Source of the DNA: Microbulbifer thermotolerans
GTDB taxonomy: Bacteria; Pseudomonadota; Gammaproteobacteria; Pseudomonadales; Cellvibrionaceae
NCBI RefSeq assembly: GCF_900112305.1
Contig: NZ_FOKT01000010.1
Span: forward strand, 1-64,000
Direction of reading: 5' to 3'
DNA: 64,000 nt
Shown one piece after another: positions 18,524-27,970 of this stretch. Position 1 is the first letter of the stretch. The number at the start of each line of letters is the position of its first letter. A program made the position numbers and the translations under genes. The notes beneath the pieces are model-generated. The model was not told where the DNA came from. It searched no databases and was given only the letters and a program-made list of their open reading frames with translations.

Positions 18524-19063
18524 ATGGCAAAGCTTAAAGAGCTCTACACGAAAGAACTCGCGCCCAAGCTGAAAGAAGAGCTGGGGCTCGACAATGTGAT
18601 GGCAGTGCCGCGCATCACCAAGATCACCATCAATATGGGTGTTGGTGAAGCTGTTGGTGATAAGAAAGTGCTGGAGCACGCCGTCAATGATATGACGGCT
18701 ATTGCCGGCCAGAAGCCCATTATCACCAAGGCGCGCAAATCTATCGCGGGCTTTAAAATCCGCGACGGTTGGCCGATCGGCTGTAAGGTAACTCTGCGCG
18801 GAGAGCGCATGTATGAGTTCCTGGAGCGCCTGATTGATATCGCCATTCCGCGTATCCGCGACTTCCGGGGAATCAGCCCGAAGCAGTTTGACGGTCGCGG
18901 TAATTTTTCCATGGGCGTTAGCGAACAAATCATCTTCCCGGAAATTGACTACGACAAAGTGGACAAACTCCGTGGACTGGATATTTGTATTACCACGACA
19001 GCGGCTAATGACGACCACGGTCGCGCGCTGCTGAAAGCATTTAATTTCCCCTTCAAGGGTTAA
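18524..19063 (+). CDS. rplE: 50S ribosomal protein L5
   Basis: L5 binds 5S rRNA and contacts P-site tRNA and S13. The 179 residues include the [20 protein letters not shown] block and the [21 protein letters not shown] motif. Standard spacing to rpsN (nine bases). Confidence 0.98.
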   Translation: MAKLKELYTKELAPKLKEELGLDNVMAVPRITKITINMGVGEAVGDKKVLEHAVNDMTAIAGQKPIITKARKSIAGFKIRDGWPIGCKVTLRGERMYEFLERLIDIAIPRIRDFRGISPKQFDGRGNFSMGVSEQIIFPEIDYDKVDKLRGLDICITTTAANDDHGRALLKAFNFPFKG

Positions 19064-19072
19064 GAGGATTCC

Positions 19073-19378
19073 ATGGCGAAGAAATCCATGATTGCGCGCG
19101 AAGTGAAGCGCGCTCGAACCGCAGCTAAGTTCGCGCAAAAGCGCGCAGAGCTGAAGGCGATCATCGCCAGTGCCACTGCTTCCGATGAGGAAAAGTGGGA
19201 GGCTCAACTCAAGCTGCAGAAACTGCCGCGCGATGCAAGCCCGGTGCGCCAGCAACGCCGCTGCCGCATTACTGGTCGCCCCCACGCTGTTTACCGCAAG
19301 TTCGGCCTGTGCCGTAACAAGCTGCGCGAAGCGGCTATGCGTGGTGATGTTCCCGGCCTGGTCAAATCCAGCTGGTAA
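19073..19378 (+). CDS. rpsN: 30S ribosomal protein S14, zinc-independent type
   Basis: S14 is in the head of the 30S subunit. At 101 residues this is the long, zinc-free form: the CxxC pairs of the short form are absent, and the end reads [23 protein letters not shown]. No second, zinc-binding copy is seen in the window. Confidence 0.98.
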   Translation: MAKKSMIAREVKRARTAAKFAQKRAELKAIIASATASDEEKWEAQLKLQKLPRDASPVRQQRRCRITGRPHAVYRKFGLCRNKLREAAMRGDVPGLVKSSW

Positions 19379-19401
19379 AAAGGCTTGAGGAGTCGTAACA
19401 A

Positions 19402-19794
19402 ATGAGTATGCAAGACCCGTTGGCAGATATGCTGACCCGCATCCGCAATGCCCTGGCTCGCGGAAAGGCGGACGTCACTCTGCCTTCATCGAAGTTGAAA
19501 GTTGCCGTGGCCAAGGTCCTGAAGGATGAAGGCTACATCACTGACTACGCCGTAAGCGAAGGCGCAAAGGCAGAACTGACCATTACCCTGAAATATTTCC
19601 AGGGCAAACCGGTTATTGCCGAGCTCGACCGTGTTTCCCGCCCGGGCCTGCGCGCTTACTCTGGCAAGAAATCTCTGCCGACCGTACGCGGTGGCCTTGG
19701 CATCGCGATTGTCTCCACCTCCAAAGGTGTAATGACAGATCGTGCCGCTCGTCAGGCCGGCGTCGGTGGCGAAGTGCTTTGCACTGTATTCTAA
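19402..19794 (+). CDS. rpsH: 30S ribosomal protein S8
   Basis: S8 binds the central domain of 16S rRNA and in E. coli represses the spc operon at the rplE message. The 130 residues have [15 protein letters not shown] and the RNA-binding [20 protein letters not shown]. The ATG at 19402 has GAGGAG upstream; an ATG two codons later is possible. Confidence 0.98.
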   Translation: MSMQDPLADMLTRIRNALARGKADVTLPSSKLKVAVAKVLKDEGYITDYAVSEGAKAELTITLKYFQGKPVIAELDRVSRPGLRAYSGKKSLPTVRGGLGIAIVSTSKGVMTDRAARQAGVGGEVLCTVF

Positions 19795-19806
19795 GCGGGG
19801 GTTGAT

Positions 19807-20340
19807 ATGTCTCGAGTAGCAAATAATCCGGTTGTTATCCCCGCTGGTGTGACCGTCAATCTGTCGGGTCAGGATATCGCTGTAAAAGGCGGTAATGGAA
19901 ACCTGAGCATGCAGATTCACCAGGACGTAGAAGTGAATCAAGCTGACAATCAGCTGACTTTCGCTGCGCGCAGCGGCTCTAAGCAGGCCAAAGCGCTGGC
20001 GGGTACCACTCGTGCTCTGGTCAACAATATGGTTGTCGGTGTCAGCCAAGGGTTTGAGAAGAAGCTGCAGCTGATCGGCGTCGGTTACCGTGCAAAGGCG
20101 TCTGGTAAAACCCTGAATCTTGTTCTCGGTTTTTCCCACCCGATCGACTATCAGTTGCCTGAAGGTGTGACCGCTGAAACTCCGAGCCAGACTGAAATAG
20201 TACTCAAGAGCAGCAACAAACAGTTGCTGGGGCAAGTGGCTGCAGAGATCCGCGCTTTCCGTCCGCCGGAGCCTTACAAAGGTAAGGGTGTCCGCTATGC
20301 TGACGAGCGCGTGTATCGCAAAGAGGCCAAGAAGAAGTAA
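19807..20340 (+). CDS. rplF: 50S ribosomal protein L6
   Basis: L6 lies near the sarcin-ricin loop and factor-binding site. The 177 residues form two repeated domains and end with the conserved [16 protein letters not shown] signature followed by a lysine-rich tail. Confidence 0.98.
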   Translation: MSRVANNPVVIPAGVTVNLSGQDIAVKGGNGNLSMQIHQDVEVNQADNQLTFAARSGSKQAKALAGTTRALVNNMVVGVSQGFEKKLQLIGVGYRAKASGKTLNLVLGFSHPIDYQLPEGVTAETPSQTEIVLKSSNKQLLGQVAAEIRAFRPPEPYKGKGVRYADERVYRKEAKKK

Positions 20341-20353
20341 GTAGGGCATAGAT

Positions 20354-20704
20354 ATGAACGTTAAGAAAGCATCTCGCTTGCGTCGTGCACGTCGTGCCCG
20401 CGCTAAAATCCGCGAGCTGGGCGCCGTTCGCCTGACCGTGAACCGCACCCCGCGCCACATTTATGCACAGATCCTGTCTGCTGAAGGCAACAAGGTACTG
20501 GCCACCGCCTCTACCCTCGACAAGGAGCTGCGCGCAGGTAAAACCGGCAACGTTGAAGCTGCGACCGCGGTTGGCAAGCTGATTGCCGAGCGTGCCAAGG
20601 CTGTCGGTGTAGAAAAGGTCGCCTTCGATCGCAGTGGCTTTAAATACCACGGTCGCGTCAAGGCTCTGGCTGATGCGGCCCGCGAAGCCGGTTTGAAATT
20701 CTAA
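20354..20704 (+). CDS. rplR: 50S ribosomal protein L18
   Basis: L18 binds 5S rRNA with L5 and L25. The basic N-terminus ([15 protein letters not shown]), the [14 protein letters not shown] motif and the end [20 protein letters not shown] match the family. Length 116 residues. Confidence 0.98.
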   Translation: MNVKKASRLRRARRARAKIRELGAVRLTVNRTPRHIYAQILSAEGNKVLATASTLDKELRAGKTGNVEAATAVGKLIAERAKAVGVEKVAFDRSGFKYHGRVKALADAAREAGLKF

Positions 20705-20714
20705 GGGTTGAGTT

Positions 20715-21221
20715 ATGGCTAGAGAGAAAGACAAAAGCAACGACGAAGGCCTGCAGGAAAAGCTGGTCCAGGTCAATCGTGTTGCCAAGACTGTTAAGGG
20801 TGGTCGGATCTTTGCCTTCACCGCACTGACCGTGGTTGGTGATGGTAATGGACGGGTCGGTTTCGGCCGCGGAAAGGCTCGTGAGGTTCCGGTTGCTATT
20901 CAGAAGGCAATGGAAGCTGCGCGCCGCAATATGATCCAAGTGGAATTGAATGGTGACACTATTCAATACGCCACCAATGGTCGCCACGGCGGTTCCAAGG
21001 TATACATGCAGCCGGCCTCTCAGGGTACCGGTGTTATCGCCGGCGGTGCCATGCGCTCCGTTTTAGAAATGGCCGGTGTTCACAACGTGTTGGCCAAGTG
21101 CTACGGCTCTACCAACCCGGTGAACGTGGTTCGCGCAACTTTCAGTGCTCTGGCGCAGATGCAGAGCCCGGAAGATGTTGCTGCCAAGCGCGGAAAATCA
21201 GTCGAAGAGATCCTGGGCTAA
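20715..21221 (+). CDS. rpsE: 30S ribosomal protein S5
   Basis: S5 acts in decoding accuracy and mRNA unwinding. The 168-residue protein has the S5 motif [20 protein letters not shown] and the C-terminal [16 protein letters not shown]. The loop where spectinomycin-resistance changes occur ([11 protein letters not shown]) looks normal. Confidence 0.98.
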   Translation: MAREKDKSNDEGLQEKLVQVNRVAKTVKGGRIFAFTALTVVGDGNGRVGFGRGKAREVPVAIQKAMEAARRNMIQVELNGDTIQYATNGRHGGSKVYMQPASQGTGVIAGGAMRSVLEMAGVHNVLAKCYGSTNPVNVVRATFSALAQMQSPEDVAAKRGKSVEEILG

Positions 21222-21259
21222 TAGCGGCTCAGACCATAGGTTATTAGTGGGTTGAGACC

Positions 21260-21445
21260 ATGGCTAAGAAGACCATTAAAGTCACCCAGACCAAGAGTGT
21301 GCACGGACGCCTGAAAAACCATCAGGCGTGTGTCGCAGGTCTGGGACTGCGCCGCATCGGTCACACTGTGGAGGTGGAAGACACCCCCGCTGTGCGCGGC
21401 ATGATTAACAAAGTAAGTTATATGGTTAAGGTTGAGGAGGCATAA
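21260..21445 (+). CDS. rpmD: 50S ribosomal protein L30
   Basis: L30 is a small 50S protein. The 61 residues contain [19 protein letters not shown] and [20 protein letters not shown]. It ends one base before the rplO start. Confidence 0.97.
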   Translation: MAKKTIKVTQTKSVHGRLKNHQACVAGLGLRRIGHTVEVEDTPAVRGMINKVSYMVKVEEA

Positions 21446-21446
21446 G

Positions 21447-21881
21447 ATGCGTCTAAATGAACTGTCTCCTGCAGAAGGCCACAAACAGAGTGCCAAGCGC
21501 GTTGGCCGCGGAATTGGCAGCGGTCTGGGTAAAACCGGCGGCCGTGGCCACAAGGGTCAAAAGTCGCGCTCCGGCGGAAAAGTGCGTCCGGGCTTTGAAG
21601 GCGGTCAAATGCCGTTGCAGAAGCGCCTGCCGAAGTATGGTTTCACCGCGCGGGTTTCCCGTTACACTGCGGAAGTCCGCCTAGCGGAGCTCGCCAAGGT
21701 GGATGCGGATGTAATCGATTTGGCAGCACTGAAGAATGCCGATATTATCGGCCACCATATCAAACGCGCCAAAGTGTTCCTTTCCGGCGAGCTGACCAAG
21801 GCAGTTACTGTCAAGGGTCTGAGCGTCACCAAAGGTGCAAAAGCGGCCATCGAAGCCGCTGGCGGTAAAGTAGAAGACTAA
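21447..21881 (+). CDS. rplO: 50S ribosomal protein L15
   Basis: L15 is a late-assembly 50S protein. The 144 residues begin [20 protein letters not shown] and hold the glycine-rich [20 protein letters not shown] use the ATG at 21447, with GGAGG nine bases before; the frame is open five codons further but those overlap rpmD. Confidence 0.98.
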   Translation: MRLNELSPAEGHKQSAKRVGRGIGSGLGKTGGRGHKGQKSRSGGKVRPGFEGGQMPLQKRLPKYGFTARVSRYTAEVRLAELAKVDADVIDLAALKNADIIGHHIKRAKVFLSGELTKAVTVKGLSVTKGAKAAIEAAGGKVED

Positions 21882-21892
21882 TCGAGGCCCCA

Positions 21893-23239
21893 ATGGCAAG
21901 ACCAGGATCCGGTGTAAATCCCCTGGGCAACAGCAAGGGATTGGGCGAGCTTTGGGCTCGCCTTCGTTTTCTGTTCCTCGCGATACTCGTTTATCGTGTT
22001 GGTACACATATTCCGGTCCCCGGTATTGACCCGGAAAAGCTGTCGAATTTGTTTAATCAGAACCAGGGCACTATTCTGGGTCTGTTTAACATGTTCTCCG
22101 GTGGTGCATTGGAACGGATGAGTATACTGGCACTGGGTATCATGCCGTATATCTCTGCCTCCATTATCATGCAGCTGATGACCGCGGTGACGCCTTCTCT
22201 GGAAGCACTGAAAAAAGAGGGGGACGCGGGAAGACGCAAAATCAACCAATACACTCGCTATCTGACAGTGGTGTTGGCTCTGATTCAGGGGATCGGTATG
22301 ACGTTTGGTCTTGCCGGTCAAAACCTGGCGTATTCTGCGGAACCGGCATTTGGCTTCTATTTTGTCGCAGTGACATCGCTGGTCACCGGCGCCGTCTTTA
22401 TGATGTGGCTTGGTGAGCAGATTACCGAGCGCGGCGTCGGCAACGGTATTTCCATGTTGATCTTTGCCGGTATCGTTGCCGGACTGCCGAGTGCGATTGG
22501 TCAGGCCTTCGAGCAGGCCCGTCAAGGCGAGTTGCACATCCTGTTGTTGTTGGCCATCGGTTTTGTTGCTGTGGCGGTAGTGTACTTTGTCGTGGTGATG
22601 GAGCGCGGTCAGCGCCGTATTACGATCAACCACGCCCGCCGCCAAGCCGGTCGTTACTCTGCCGCACCAGCTGCTCAGTCCAGCCACCTGCCGCTTAAGG
22701 TGAATATGGCCGGCGTGATTCCGGTTATCTTTGCCAGCAGTATTCTGTTATTCCCGGCGACCCTGGCACAGTGGTTCGGGCAAGGGGGTGAAGGTCTCGG
22801 TGCCGAGATCCTCCAATGGATGGCGTTGCAGCTCGGGCCTGGGCAGCCGCTGAACATTATTCTGTTCGCGCTGTTGATTGGCTTCTTCTGTTTCTTCTAC
22901 ACGGCGTTGATGTTTAACCCGAGTGAAGTGGCAGATAACCTGAAGAAATCCGGTGCCTATGTACCCGGTATTCGCCCCGGTGAGCAAACGGCACGCTATA
23001 TCGATAGCGTTCTGACTCGCCTTACTTTGGTGGGTGCCGTATATATCGCGCTGGTTTCCCTGCTGCCGCAGTTTTTGGTGGTGGGTCTGAATGTTCCCTT
23101 CTACTTGGGGGGTACATCACTGCTGATCGTTGTCGTCGTAGTGATGGACTTTATGGCACAGGTTCAGTCGCACCTGCTGTCGCACCAATACGAAGGATTG
23201 ATGAAGAAAGCAAATCTGCAGAGTTACGGTCGTCGCTGA
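21893..23239 (+). CDS. secY: Protein translocase subunit SecY
   Basis: SecY forms the protein-conducting channel of the inner membrane with SecE and SecG. The 448-residue protein shows ten hydrophobic segments. It has the first cytosolic helix [13 protein letters not shown], the plug region with [11 protein letters not shown], and the C-terminal cytoplasmic loops around [18 protein letters not shown]. It follows rplO by 11 bases, as in other gammaproteobacteria. secE, normally next to tufB and nusG, is not in this window. Confidence 0.98.
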   Translation: MARPGSGVNPLGNSKGLGELWARLRFLFLAILVYRVGTHIPVPGIDPEKLSNLFNQNQGTILGLFNMFSGGALERMSILALGIMPYISASIIMQLMTAVTPSLEALKKEGDAGRRKINQYTRYLTVVLALIQGIGMTFGLAGQNLAYSAEPAFGFYFVAVTSLVTGAVFMMWLGEQITERGVGNGISMLIFAGIVAGLPSAIGQAFEQARQGELHILLLLAIGFVAVAVVYFVVVMERGQRRITINHARRQAGRYSAAPAAQSSHLPLKVNMAGVIPVIFASSILLFPATLAQWFGQGGEGLGAEILQWMALQLGPGQPLNIILFALLIGFFCFFYTALMFNPSEVADNLKKSGAYVPGIRPGEQTARYIDSVLTRLTLVGAVYIALVSLLPQFLVVGLNVPFYLGGTSLLIVVVVVMDFMAQVQSHLLSHQYEGLMKKANLQSYGRR

Positions 23240-23281
23240 TCGCGTCATCCGTCCGCAGCTTTATTGGATTGAGGTAAGGTC

Positions 23282-23398
23282 ATGAAAGTACGTGCGTCTG
23301 TTAAAAAGATCTGCCGTAACTGCAAAATTGTACGTCGCAAGGGTGTTCTGCGCGTTATCTGCAGCGCTGAGCCGCGTCATAAGCAGCGTCAAGGCTAA
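23282..23398 (+). CDS. rpmJ: 50S ribosomal protein L36, zinc-binding type
   Basis: This 38-residue gene is the last of the spc operon. It has the metal ligands Cys11, Cys14, Cys27 and His33, so it is the zinc-dependent form, and begins [17 protein letters not shown]. The ribosome binding site GAGGTAAGG precedes the ATG. A copy without the cysteines, used under zinc shortage in some species, is not in the window. Confidence 0.97.
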   Translation: MKVRASVKKICRNCKIVRRKGVLRVICSAEPRHKQRQG

Positions 23399-23402
23399 TC
23401 GT

Positions 23403-23430
23403 GGGCGGGCTTTCCCGCTCGCTTCTTTAT
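23403..23430 (+). terminator. Possible terminator of the spc operon
   Basis: GGGCGGG, loop CTTT, CCCGCTC (one G-T pair), then a broken T-run (TTCTTTAT). It starts five bases after rpmJ. Weak T-run, so partial termination or attenuation is likely. Confidence 0.5.
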
Positions 23431-23517
23431 AGGGCTGTGCTGCGTTCTTTACTGTGGGTGCAGTCCAGATGGTATGTTACAGGTGTTCACCAAGATGGCA
23501 TGCCGGCAGTAAAATAG

Positions 23518-23650
23518 GCCGATATCGCGGTTTCGCGGTATCGGCAAACCTCCCTTTTTAAGGGCGGGTTGGGGCAGGGTAAATATGAACTCTGCCCCTA
23601 TCAGGGGGCGTTGACTGTCGTCTGTATCCTCTTCGGGGATCCCGAAGAGG
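23518..23650 (+). promoter_or_regulatory. Three consecutive hairpins in the spc-alpha operon gap
   Basis: The 407 bases between rpmJ and rpsM contain no recognisable gene. They hold three stable inverted repeats. 23518-23545 has a 12-bp stem around GTTT (GCCGATATCGCG arm, one G-T pair). 23571-23598 has GGGGCAG pairing with CTGCCCC. 23628-23650 has a 10-bp stem CCTCTTCGGG / CCCGAAGAGG with loop GAT. None has a T-run. Roles as transcript pause, processing or protein-binding sites are possible; I cannot say which. Confidence 0.55.
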
Positions 23651-23779
23651 GTGCGGGCTATTGCAATTTGGTGTCTGAAAAGCTATTCTTGCGCGCCTTT
23701 TTGGGGTGGCGCAGCCGGTTTTTTAGTCGCTGTCAGCGCCGAATCTAAAGCTGAGTCACGCACTTATTCACAGTAAGTG

Positions 23780-23797
23780 GCTCCCAATACGTGGAGT
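23780..23797 (+). promoter_or_regulatory. Hairpin hiding the rpsM ribosome binding site
   Basis: CTCC (23781-23784) can pair with the GGAG Shine-Dalgarno (23793-23796), extended by a G-T pair, leaving an 8-base loop. A second hairpin CACTTA/TAAGTG lies just upstream (23761-23779). In E. coli S4 represses the alpha operon at this position through a pseudoknot, so this is the expected place for such control; the pseudoknot itself is not demonstrated. Confidence 0.45.
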
Positions 23798-23805
23798 ATG
23801 CCTCT

Positions 23806-24162
23806 ATGGCACGTATTGCTGGTGTCAATGTACCAGACCACAAGCATGCCGTGATTTCCCTAACCCATATTTACGGGGTTGGTCGTACCACGGCGAAGTC
23901 TATTTTGGCAGCGGTAGGTATCGCTGAATCCACCAAAATCCGCGATCTGTCTGAAGAGCAGCTCGAGTCTATCCGCGGTGAAGTCGCAAAGCTTACCGTT
24001 GAAGGTGACCTGCGACGCGAAGTGTCCATGAACATCAAGCGTTTGATGGACCTGGGTTGTTACCGTGGCCTGCGCCACCGTCGGAACCTGCCGGTCCGCG
24101 GCCAGCGCTCCAAGACTAATGCCCGTACCCGCAAGGGGCCGCGCAAGCCGATTCGCAAGTAA
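23806..24162 (+). CDS. rpsM: 30S ribosomal protein S13
   Basis: S13 in the head of the 30S subunit contacts P-site tRNA and L5. The 118-residue protein begins [14 protein letters not shown] and ends with the basic [20 protein letters not shown] tail. The ATG at 23806 follows GGAG by nine bases; an upstream in-frame start would place the ribosome binding site inside the gene. First gene of the alpha operon. Confidence 0.98.
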   Translation: MARIAGVNVPDHKHAVISLTHIYGVGRTTAKSILAAVGIAESTKIRDLSEEQLESIRGEVAKLTVEGDLRREVSMNIKRLMDLGCYRGLRHRRNLPVRGQRSKTNARTRKGPRKPIRK

Positions 24163-24233
24163 GCGCGATATCGCGGTTTAACACGCCTCCTTTTTGAGTA
24201 GAGGCGACTTGATACAGGATTTAGGATACTGGT

Positions 24234-24623
24234 ATGGCTAAGCCAAAAACTACTGTTCGCAAAAAGGTCAAAAAGACCGTTGTCGACGGTGTTGCCCACA
24301 TCCACGCATCGTTCAACAACACGATCGTGACAATCACTGATCGCCAGGGTAACACTTTGAGCTGGGCCACTGCAGGTGGCTCCGGTTTCCGCGGCTCTCG
24401 TAAGAGCACCCCGTTTGCAGCCCAGGTTGCCGCCGAGCGCGCAGGTACTGCGGCTCAGGAATACGGCCTGAAAAACCTCGACGTCGAAGTGAAGGGCCCT
24501 GGCCCCGGCCGCGAATCCGCTGTTCGCGCGCTGAACAACTGCGGCTTCAAGATCACCAATATCACCGACGTGACGCCGATCCCGCACAATGGTTGTCGTC
24601 CGCCCAAGAAGCGTCGCGTGTAA
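24234..24623 (+). CDS. rpsK: 30S ribosomal protein S11
   Basis: S11 is on the 30S platform near the mRNA exit. The 129 residues include [19 protein letters not shown] and the end [19 protein letters not shown]. Unremarkable. Confidence 0.98.
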   Translation: MAKPKTTVRKKVKKTVVDGVAHIHASFNNTIVTITDRQGNTLSWATAGGSGFRGSRKSTPFAAQVAAERAGTAAQEYGLKNLDVEVKGPGPGRESAVRALNNCGFKITNITDVTPIPHNGCRPPKKRRV

Positions 24624-24637
24624 GAGGGGGCTGACAA

Positions 24638-25258
24638 ATGGCACGTTATATTGGACCGAAATGTAAGCTTTCCCGCCGGGAAGGTACCGACCTGCAGCTG
24701 AAAAGCGGCGTTCGCCCGCATGACTCCAAATGTCGTGCGGAATCCAAACCGGGTCAGCATGGCGCCGGCCGTGGCCGCCTGTCTGATTACGGTGTGCAGC
24801 TGCGTGAAAAGCAAAAAGTGCGCCGTATTTATGGTGTATTGGAAAAGCAGTTCCGCAACTACTATAAGGAAGCGGCCCGTTTGAAAGGTGCAACTGGTGA
24901 GAACCTGCTGCAGCTGCTGGAAAAGCGCCTTGACAACGTCGTTTACCGCATGGGCTTTGGTTCCACTCGGGCCGAAGCGCGTCAGCTGGTTTCCCACAAG
25001 GCGATTCTGGTGAATGGCCGTACAGTGAATATCCCCTCCTACCAAGTACAGGCGGGCGATGTCATCTCTGTACGCGAAAAAGCTAAGAAACAGCTGCGCA
25101 TCCAGAATTCCGTTTCTCTCGCCGCCCAACGTGGTGACGTCGAGTGGGTGGACGTTAACGCGAGCAAGCTGGAAGGCACTTTCAAGCGCGTTCCGGATCG
25201 TGTTGATCTGCCGGCAGAAATTAACGAAAACCTTATTGTGGAACTTTACTCCAAGTAA
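24638..25258 (+). CDS. rpsD: 30S ribosomal protein S4
   Basis: S4 starts 30S assembly, influences decoding accuracy and represses the alpha operon in E. coli. The 206 residues contain [20 protein letters not shown], the S4 RNA-binding domain ([20 protein letters not shown]) and the C-terminal end VELYSK. No zinc cysteines are present at the N-terminus, as in other gammaproteobacteria. Confidence 0.98.
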   Translation: MARYIGPKCKLSRREGTDLQLKSGVRPHDSKCRAESKPGQHGAGRGRLSDYGVQLREKQKVRRIYGVLEKQFRNYYKEAARLKGATGENLLQLLEKRLDNVVYRMGFGSTRAEARQLVSHKAILVNGRTVNIPSYQVQAGDVISVREKAKKQLRIQNSVSLAAQRGDVEWVDVNASKLEGTFKRVPDRVDLPAEINENLIVELYSK

Positions 25259-25292
25259 TCCTCCACTTTAAGGAAAGCAACTGTAAACAGGT

Positions 25293-26303
25293 ATGGCTAT
25301 GCAGACTGCTGTCAACGAGTTTTTGACACCGCGTCGTATTGACGTCACCGAGTACTCTCCTAACCATGCAAAGGTGGTTTTGGAGCCCCTGGAGCGTGGC
25401 TTCGGCCACACTCTAGGTAACGCACTGCGTCGCATCCTGCTGTCCTCCATGCCGGGCTGCGCTGTCACCGAAGTAGAAATTGACGGTGTCGAGCACGAGT
25501 ACAGCGCGATTGAAGGGGTGCAGGAGGATGTGATTGAAATCCTGCTCAACCTGAAAGAAATCGCCGTTGTCATGCACGGTAAGGATCAGGCGGTGCTGAG
25601 CCTGAGCAAAAAGGGCCCGGGTGCGGTGACTGCCGGAGATATCCAGGTTGATCACGATATCGAAATCGTAAACCCCGAGCACGTGATCGCCAATATCACT
25701 GGTGATGTGGAACTCAGCTTGCGTCTCACGGTGGCTCGCGGCCGTGGCTATCAGCCCGCCGATGCCCGCCGGGATGATGAGGAAGAGACTCGTGCAATCG
25801 GTCGTCTGCAGCTGGATGCCTCCTACAGCCCCGTTCGCCGCGTTGCCTACAGCGTGGAGTCGGCCCGTGTCGAGCAGCGTACCGACCTGGACAAACTCGT
25901 ACTGGATCTTGAGACCAATGGTACTTTGGATCCGGAAGAGGCTATCCGACGCGCCGCTACCATTCTCCAGCAGCAGTTGGCGGTGTTTGTGGATCTCGAG
26001 GGCGAGAAGGAAGCGCAACCCAAGTCCGAGGAGCCAGAGGTGGATCCGGTGCTGTTGCGCCCGGTTGACGACCTCGAACTGACCGTGCGTTCGGCCAACT
26101 GTCTGAAGGCAGAGAACATCTACTATATCGGTGATCTGATTCAGCGCACTGAAGTAGAACTGCTCAAGACGCCGAACCTGGGCAAGAAGTCCCTGACAGA
26201 GATCAAGGACGTTCTCGCCTCCCGCGGTTTGTCCCTCGGTATGCGTCTGGAGAACTGGCCGCCGGCCAGCCTCAAGGGTGACAGTAAGCTGAGCCCCCTG
26301 TAA
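25293..26303 (+). CDS. rpoA: RNA polymerase alpha subunit
   Basis: Alpha dimerises to start RNA polymerase assembly and contacts activators and UP elements. The 336 residues comprise the N-terminal domain ([20 protein letters not shown]), a linker, and the C-terminal domain with [20 protein letters not shown] and the DNA-contact region [20 protein letters not shown]. An ATG two codons downstream (25299) would equal the E. coli start; the choice is open. It lies between rpsD and rplQ as expected. Confidence 0.98.
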   Translation: MAMQTAVNEFLTPRRIDVTEYSPNHAKVVLEPLERGFGHTLGNALRRILLSSMPGCAVTEVEIDGVEHEYSAIEGVQEDVIEILLNLKEIAVVMHGKDQAVLSLSKKGPGAVTAGDIQVDHDIEIVNPEHVIANITGDVELSLRLTVARGRGYQPADARRDDEEETRAIGRLQLDASYSPVRRVAYSVESARVEQRTDLDKLVLDLETNGTLDPEEAIRRAATILQQQLAVFVDLEGEKEAQPKSEEPEVDPVLLRPVDDLELTVRSANCLKAENIYYIGDLIQRTEVELLKTPNLGKKSLTEIKDVLASRGLSLGMRLENWPPASLKGDSKLSPL

Positions 26304-26323
26304 GCAGAGTTAATAATCAACCC

Positions 26324-26377
26324 GAGCGGTGCCACGGCTACGCGACACCGCTCCAGCACGACTTGCTGTGACAGCAA
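26324..26377 (+). promoter_or_regulatory. Two hairpins in the rpoA-rplQ gap
   Basis: GAGCGGTG (26324-26331) pairs with CACCGCTC (26346-26353), and TTGCTG / CAGCAA forms a second small stem near 26363-26377. No T-runs. They lie between rpoA and rplQ and may affect mRNA processing or relative expression; this is inference. Confidence 0.4.
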
Positions 26378-26400
26378 CAAAGGTCGTAAGGAATTGAGTC

Positions 26401-26796
26401 ATGCGTCATCGCTATAGTGGCCGTAAATTCAGCCGTACCAGCGCTCACCGCAAGGCCATGTTCAAGAACATGACCGCTTCACTGGTGGAGCACGAACTGA
26501 TCAAAACCACACTGCCAAAAGCCAAGGAGCTGCGCCGCGTTGCGGAGCCGCTGATCACACTGGCGAAGAAAGACAGTGTTGCGAACCGCCGTTTGGCTTT
26601 CGCACGTATCCGCGATAAGGATGCCGTGCGCAAGCTGTTCGAAGAGCTGGGTCCTCGTTATGAGTCCCGTCCGGGCGGCTATATCCGCATTCTCAAATGC
26701 GGTTTCCGCGCGGGGGACAAAGCGCCGATGGCCTACGTCGAGCTGGTGGATCGCCCTCAGGTAGAGGAAGACGCTGCAGAAGCTGCTGAGGGTTAA
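26401..26796 (+). CDS. rplQ: 50S ribosomal protein L17
   Basis: L17 is at the bottom of the 50S subunit. The 131 residues begin [20 protein letters not shown] and include [20 protein letters not shown]; a short acidic tail ends it. Last gene of the alpha operon, followed by a terminator. Confidence 0.98.
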   Translation: MRHRYSGRKFSRTSAHRKAMFKNMTASLVEHELIKTTLPKAKELRRVAEPLITLAKKDSVANRRLAFARIRDKDAVRKLFEELGPRYESRPGGYIRILKCGFRAGDKAPMAYVELVDRPQVEEDAAEAAEG

Positions 26797-26822
26797 TTCC
26801 CTCAGGTGGTTTCGCGCCAAGG

Positions 26823-26849
26823 AGGCCGGTCTGTGACCGGCCTTTTTTG
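26823..26849 (+). terminator. Intrinsic terminator after rplQ
   Basis: AGGCCGGTC, loop TGT, GACCGGCCT, then TTTTTT. It closes the large ribosomal protein region. Confidence 0.93.
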
Positions 26850-26870
26850 TATGTCAGTGAGGTACCGCTT

Positions 26871-27131
26871 ATGTCCTTTGAAGAGTTGCTCAACAATCTC
26901 AATCCGGAGATTATCGGCAGTCTCAAGCGCGCTATAGAGCTGGGCAAGTGGCCCAATGGCGTTGTGTTGACCGAGGAGCAGCGCAAGCTGTGTGTGGAGG
27001 CCGTTGTGACATGGGAACGGGGCAACCTGCCGCCTGAGGCCCAGGTTGGTTACGTCCCTCCTAAGGATTCCCCATGCGGTGACAAGGATGAAGCACAGAC
27101 ATTACAGTGGATTTCGGTGACTTCGGATTAG
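26871..27131 (+). CDS. DUF1315 (YeaC-like) family protein
   Basis: This small soluble protein (86 residues) matches the YeaC/DUF1315 family: NPEIIGSLKRAIELGKWPNG and LTEEQRKLCVEAVVTWE are its hallmark. Function is unknown for the family. I start at the ATG at 26871, preceded by GTGAGGT; a start eight codons upstream would lie in the rplQ terminator. It stands alone after the ribosomal region. Confidence 0.85.
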   Translation: MSFEELLNNLNPEIIGSLKRAIELGKWPNGVVLTEEQRKLCVEAVVTWERGNLPPEAQVGYVPPKDSPCGDKDEAQTLQWISVTSD

Positions 27132-27249
27132 TAACAGAGTGTCGTAGCGTCCCCGAGGCGTTGGTTTTTCCCCTCCAAGTAAAAGATTGGTTGCCTGCTT
27201 GAGCCCACGGAGTACACTGTTCGCGCCATACTGAAGCGGGAACAAGACA

Positions 27250-27879
27250 ATGCATAAGAAAGTCCGGCTGTATGTAGGTTTCGTCTTTATCTTATTGTTG
27301 ATCGCTGTTGCCTGGCGATACTTTTCTTTTTCTCAGATTTTTTCCTCTGTTGTAGTCGCTGAGTCGAATGGTGCGGCCCCCCGTGACAACATTCGGTCCG
27401 AATTCGCGGCGCCCGAGCGGGATGCGCTACTGAGGCTTTTGTCTGATCCTCGGATTCAAACCTATTTTCAGCGTCAAGAAGATAAGTTGAGATTATCGGC
27501 GTATTTTCTCTCTGAAGAGGGAAGTCCCACTGATGAGGAGGCTTGGCGGCTGATTGAGTCGATAGAGCAGGACGGGCGGATTCTTGCCTACGAGGCCATG
27601 GCGTTGAAACTAGCTTGGCTCGAGCGTAACAGCAAGAACAAGACAGAGTTTGATGCCGCGGCCGAGGCAATGGTGAAGGAGTATCGGCAGAAAGCAATGC
27701 AAAGCGCGGAAGAATACGATCCCTATAAGGACGTACCGGGTTTTGCCGAGTATAAGGAGGCGGAGCGGCGCATAGTGCAGGAGGTGCAACAAATGACCTC
27801 ATTTCCGAATGGTATGAGTCGGCACGAATATTTGCGCCATAGGCTGCAGGAGGCGCGGGAGGAAGCCTATGGTCGTTGA
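27250..27879 (+). CDS. Membrane-anchored protein of unknown function
   Basis: I do not recognise this 209-residue protein. It has one N-terminal membrane segment (about residues 8-24, YVGFVFILLLIAVAWRYF) with the remainder predicted outside the cytoplasm. That part is mostly helical and highly charged, with paired SDPRIQTYFQRQEDKLRLSA and EYDPYKDVPGFAEYKEAERR elements. The layout (short anchor, then helices) loosely recalls lipase-specific foldases, but no signature of them is visible, so I do not assign that. It is convergent with an exported hydrolase and shares its terminator. Its composition looks more A/T-rich than nearby core genes, as does the hydrolase, suggesting an accessory segment. 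Confidence 0.7.
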   Translation: MHKKVRLYVGFVFILLLIAVAWRYFSFSQIFSSVVVAESNGAAPRDNIRSEFAAPERDALLRLLSDPRIQTYFQRQEDKLRLSAYFLSEEGSPTDEEAWRLIESIEQDGRILAYEAMALKLAWLERNSKNKTEFDAAAEAMVKEYRQKAMQSAEEYDPYKDVPGFAEYKEAERRIVQEVQQMTSFPNGMSRHEYLRHRLQEAREEAYGR

Positions 27880-27931
27880 ATTGTGTGTCAAAATCTATGG
27901 CAGTGGTATTCGAGCTCCATCAATGACTCAG

Positions 27932-27962
27932 AAAAAAAGCGCGGCAAATGCCGCGCTTTTTG
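27932..27962. terminator. Bidirectional intrinsic terminator
   Basis: A-run, AGCGCGGC, loop AAAT, GCCGCGCT, T-run. It serves the gene ending at 27879 on the plus strand and the gene ending at 27971 on the minus strand. Confidence 0.9.
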
Positions 27963-27970
27963 TTTACGGC

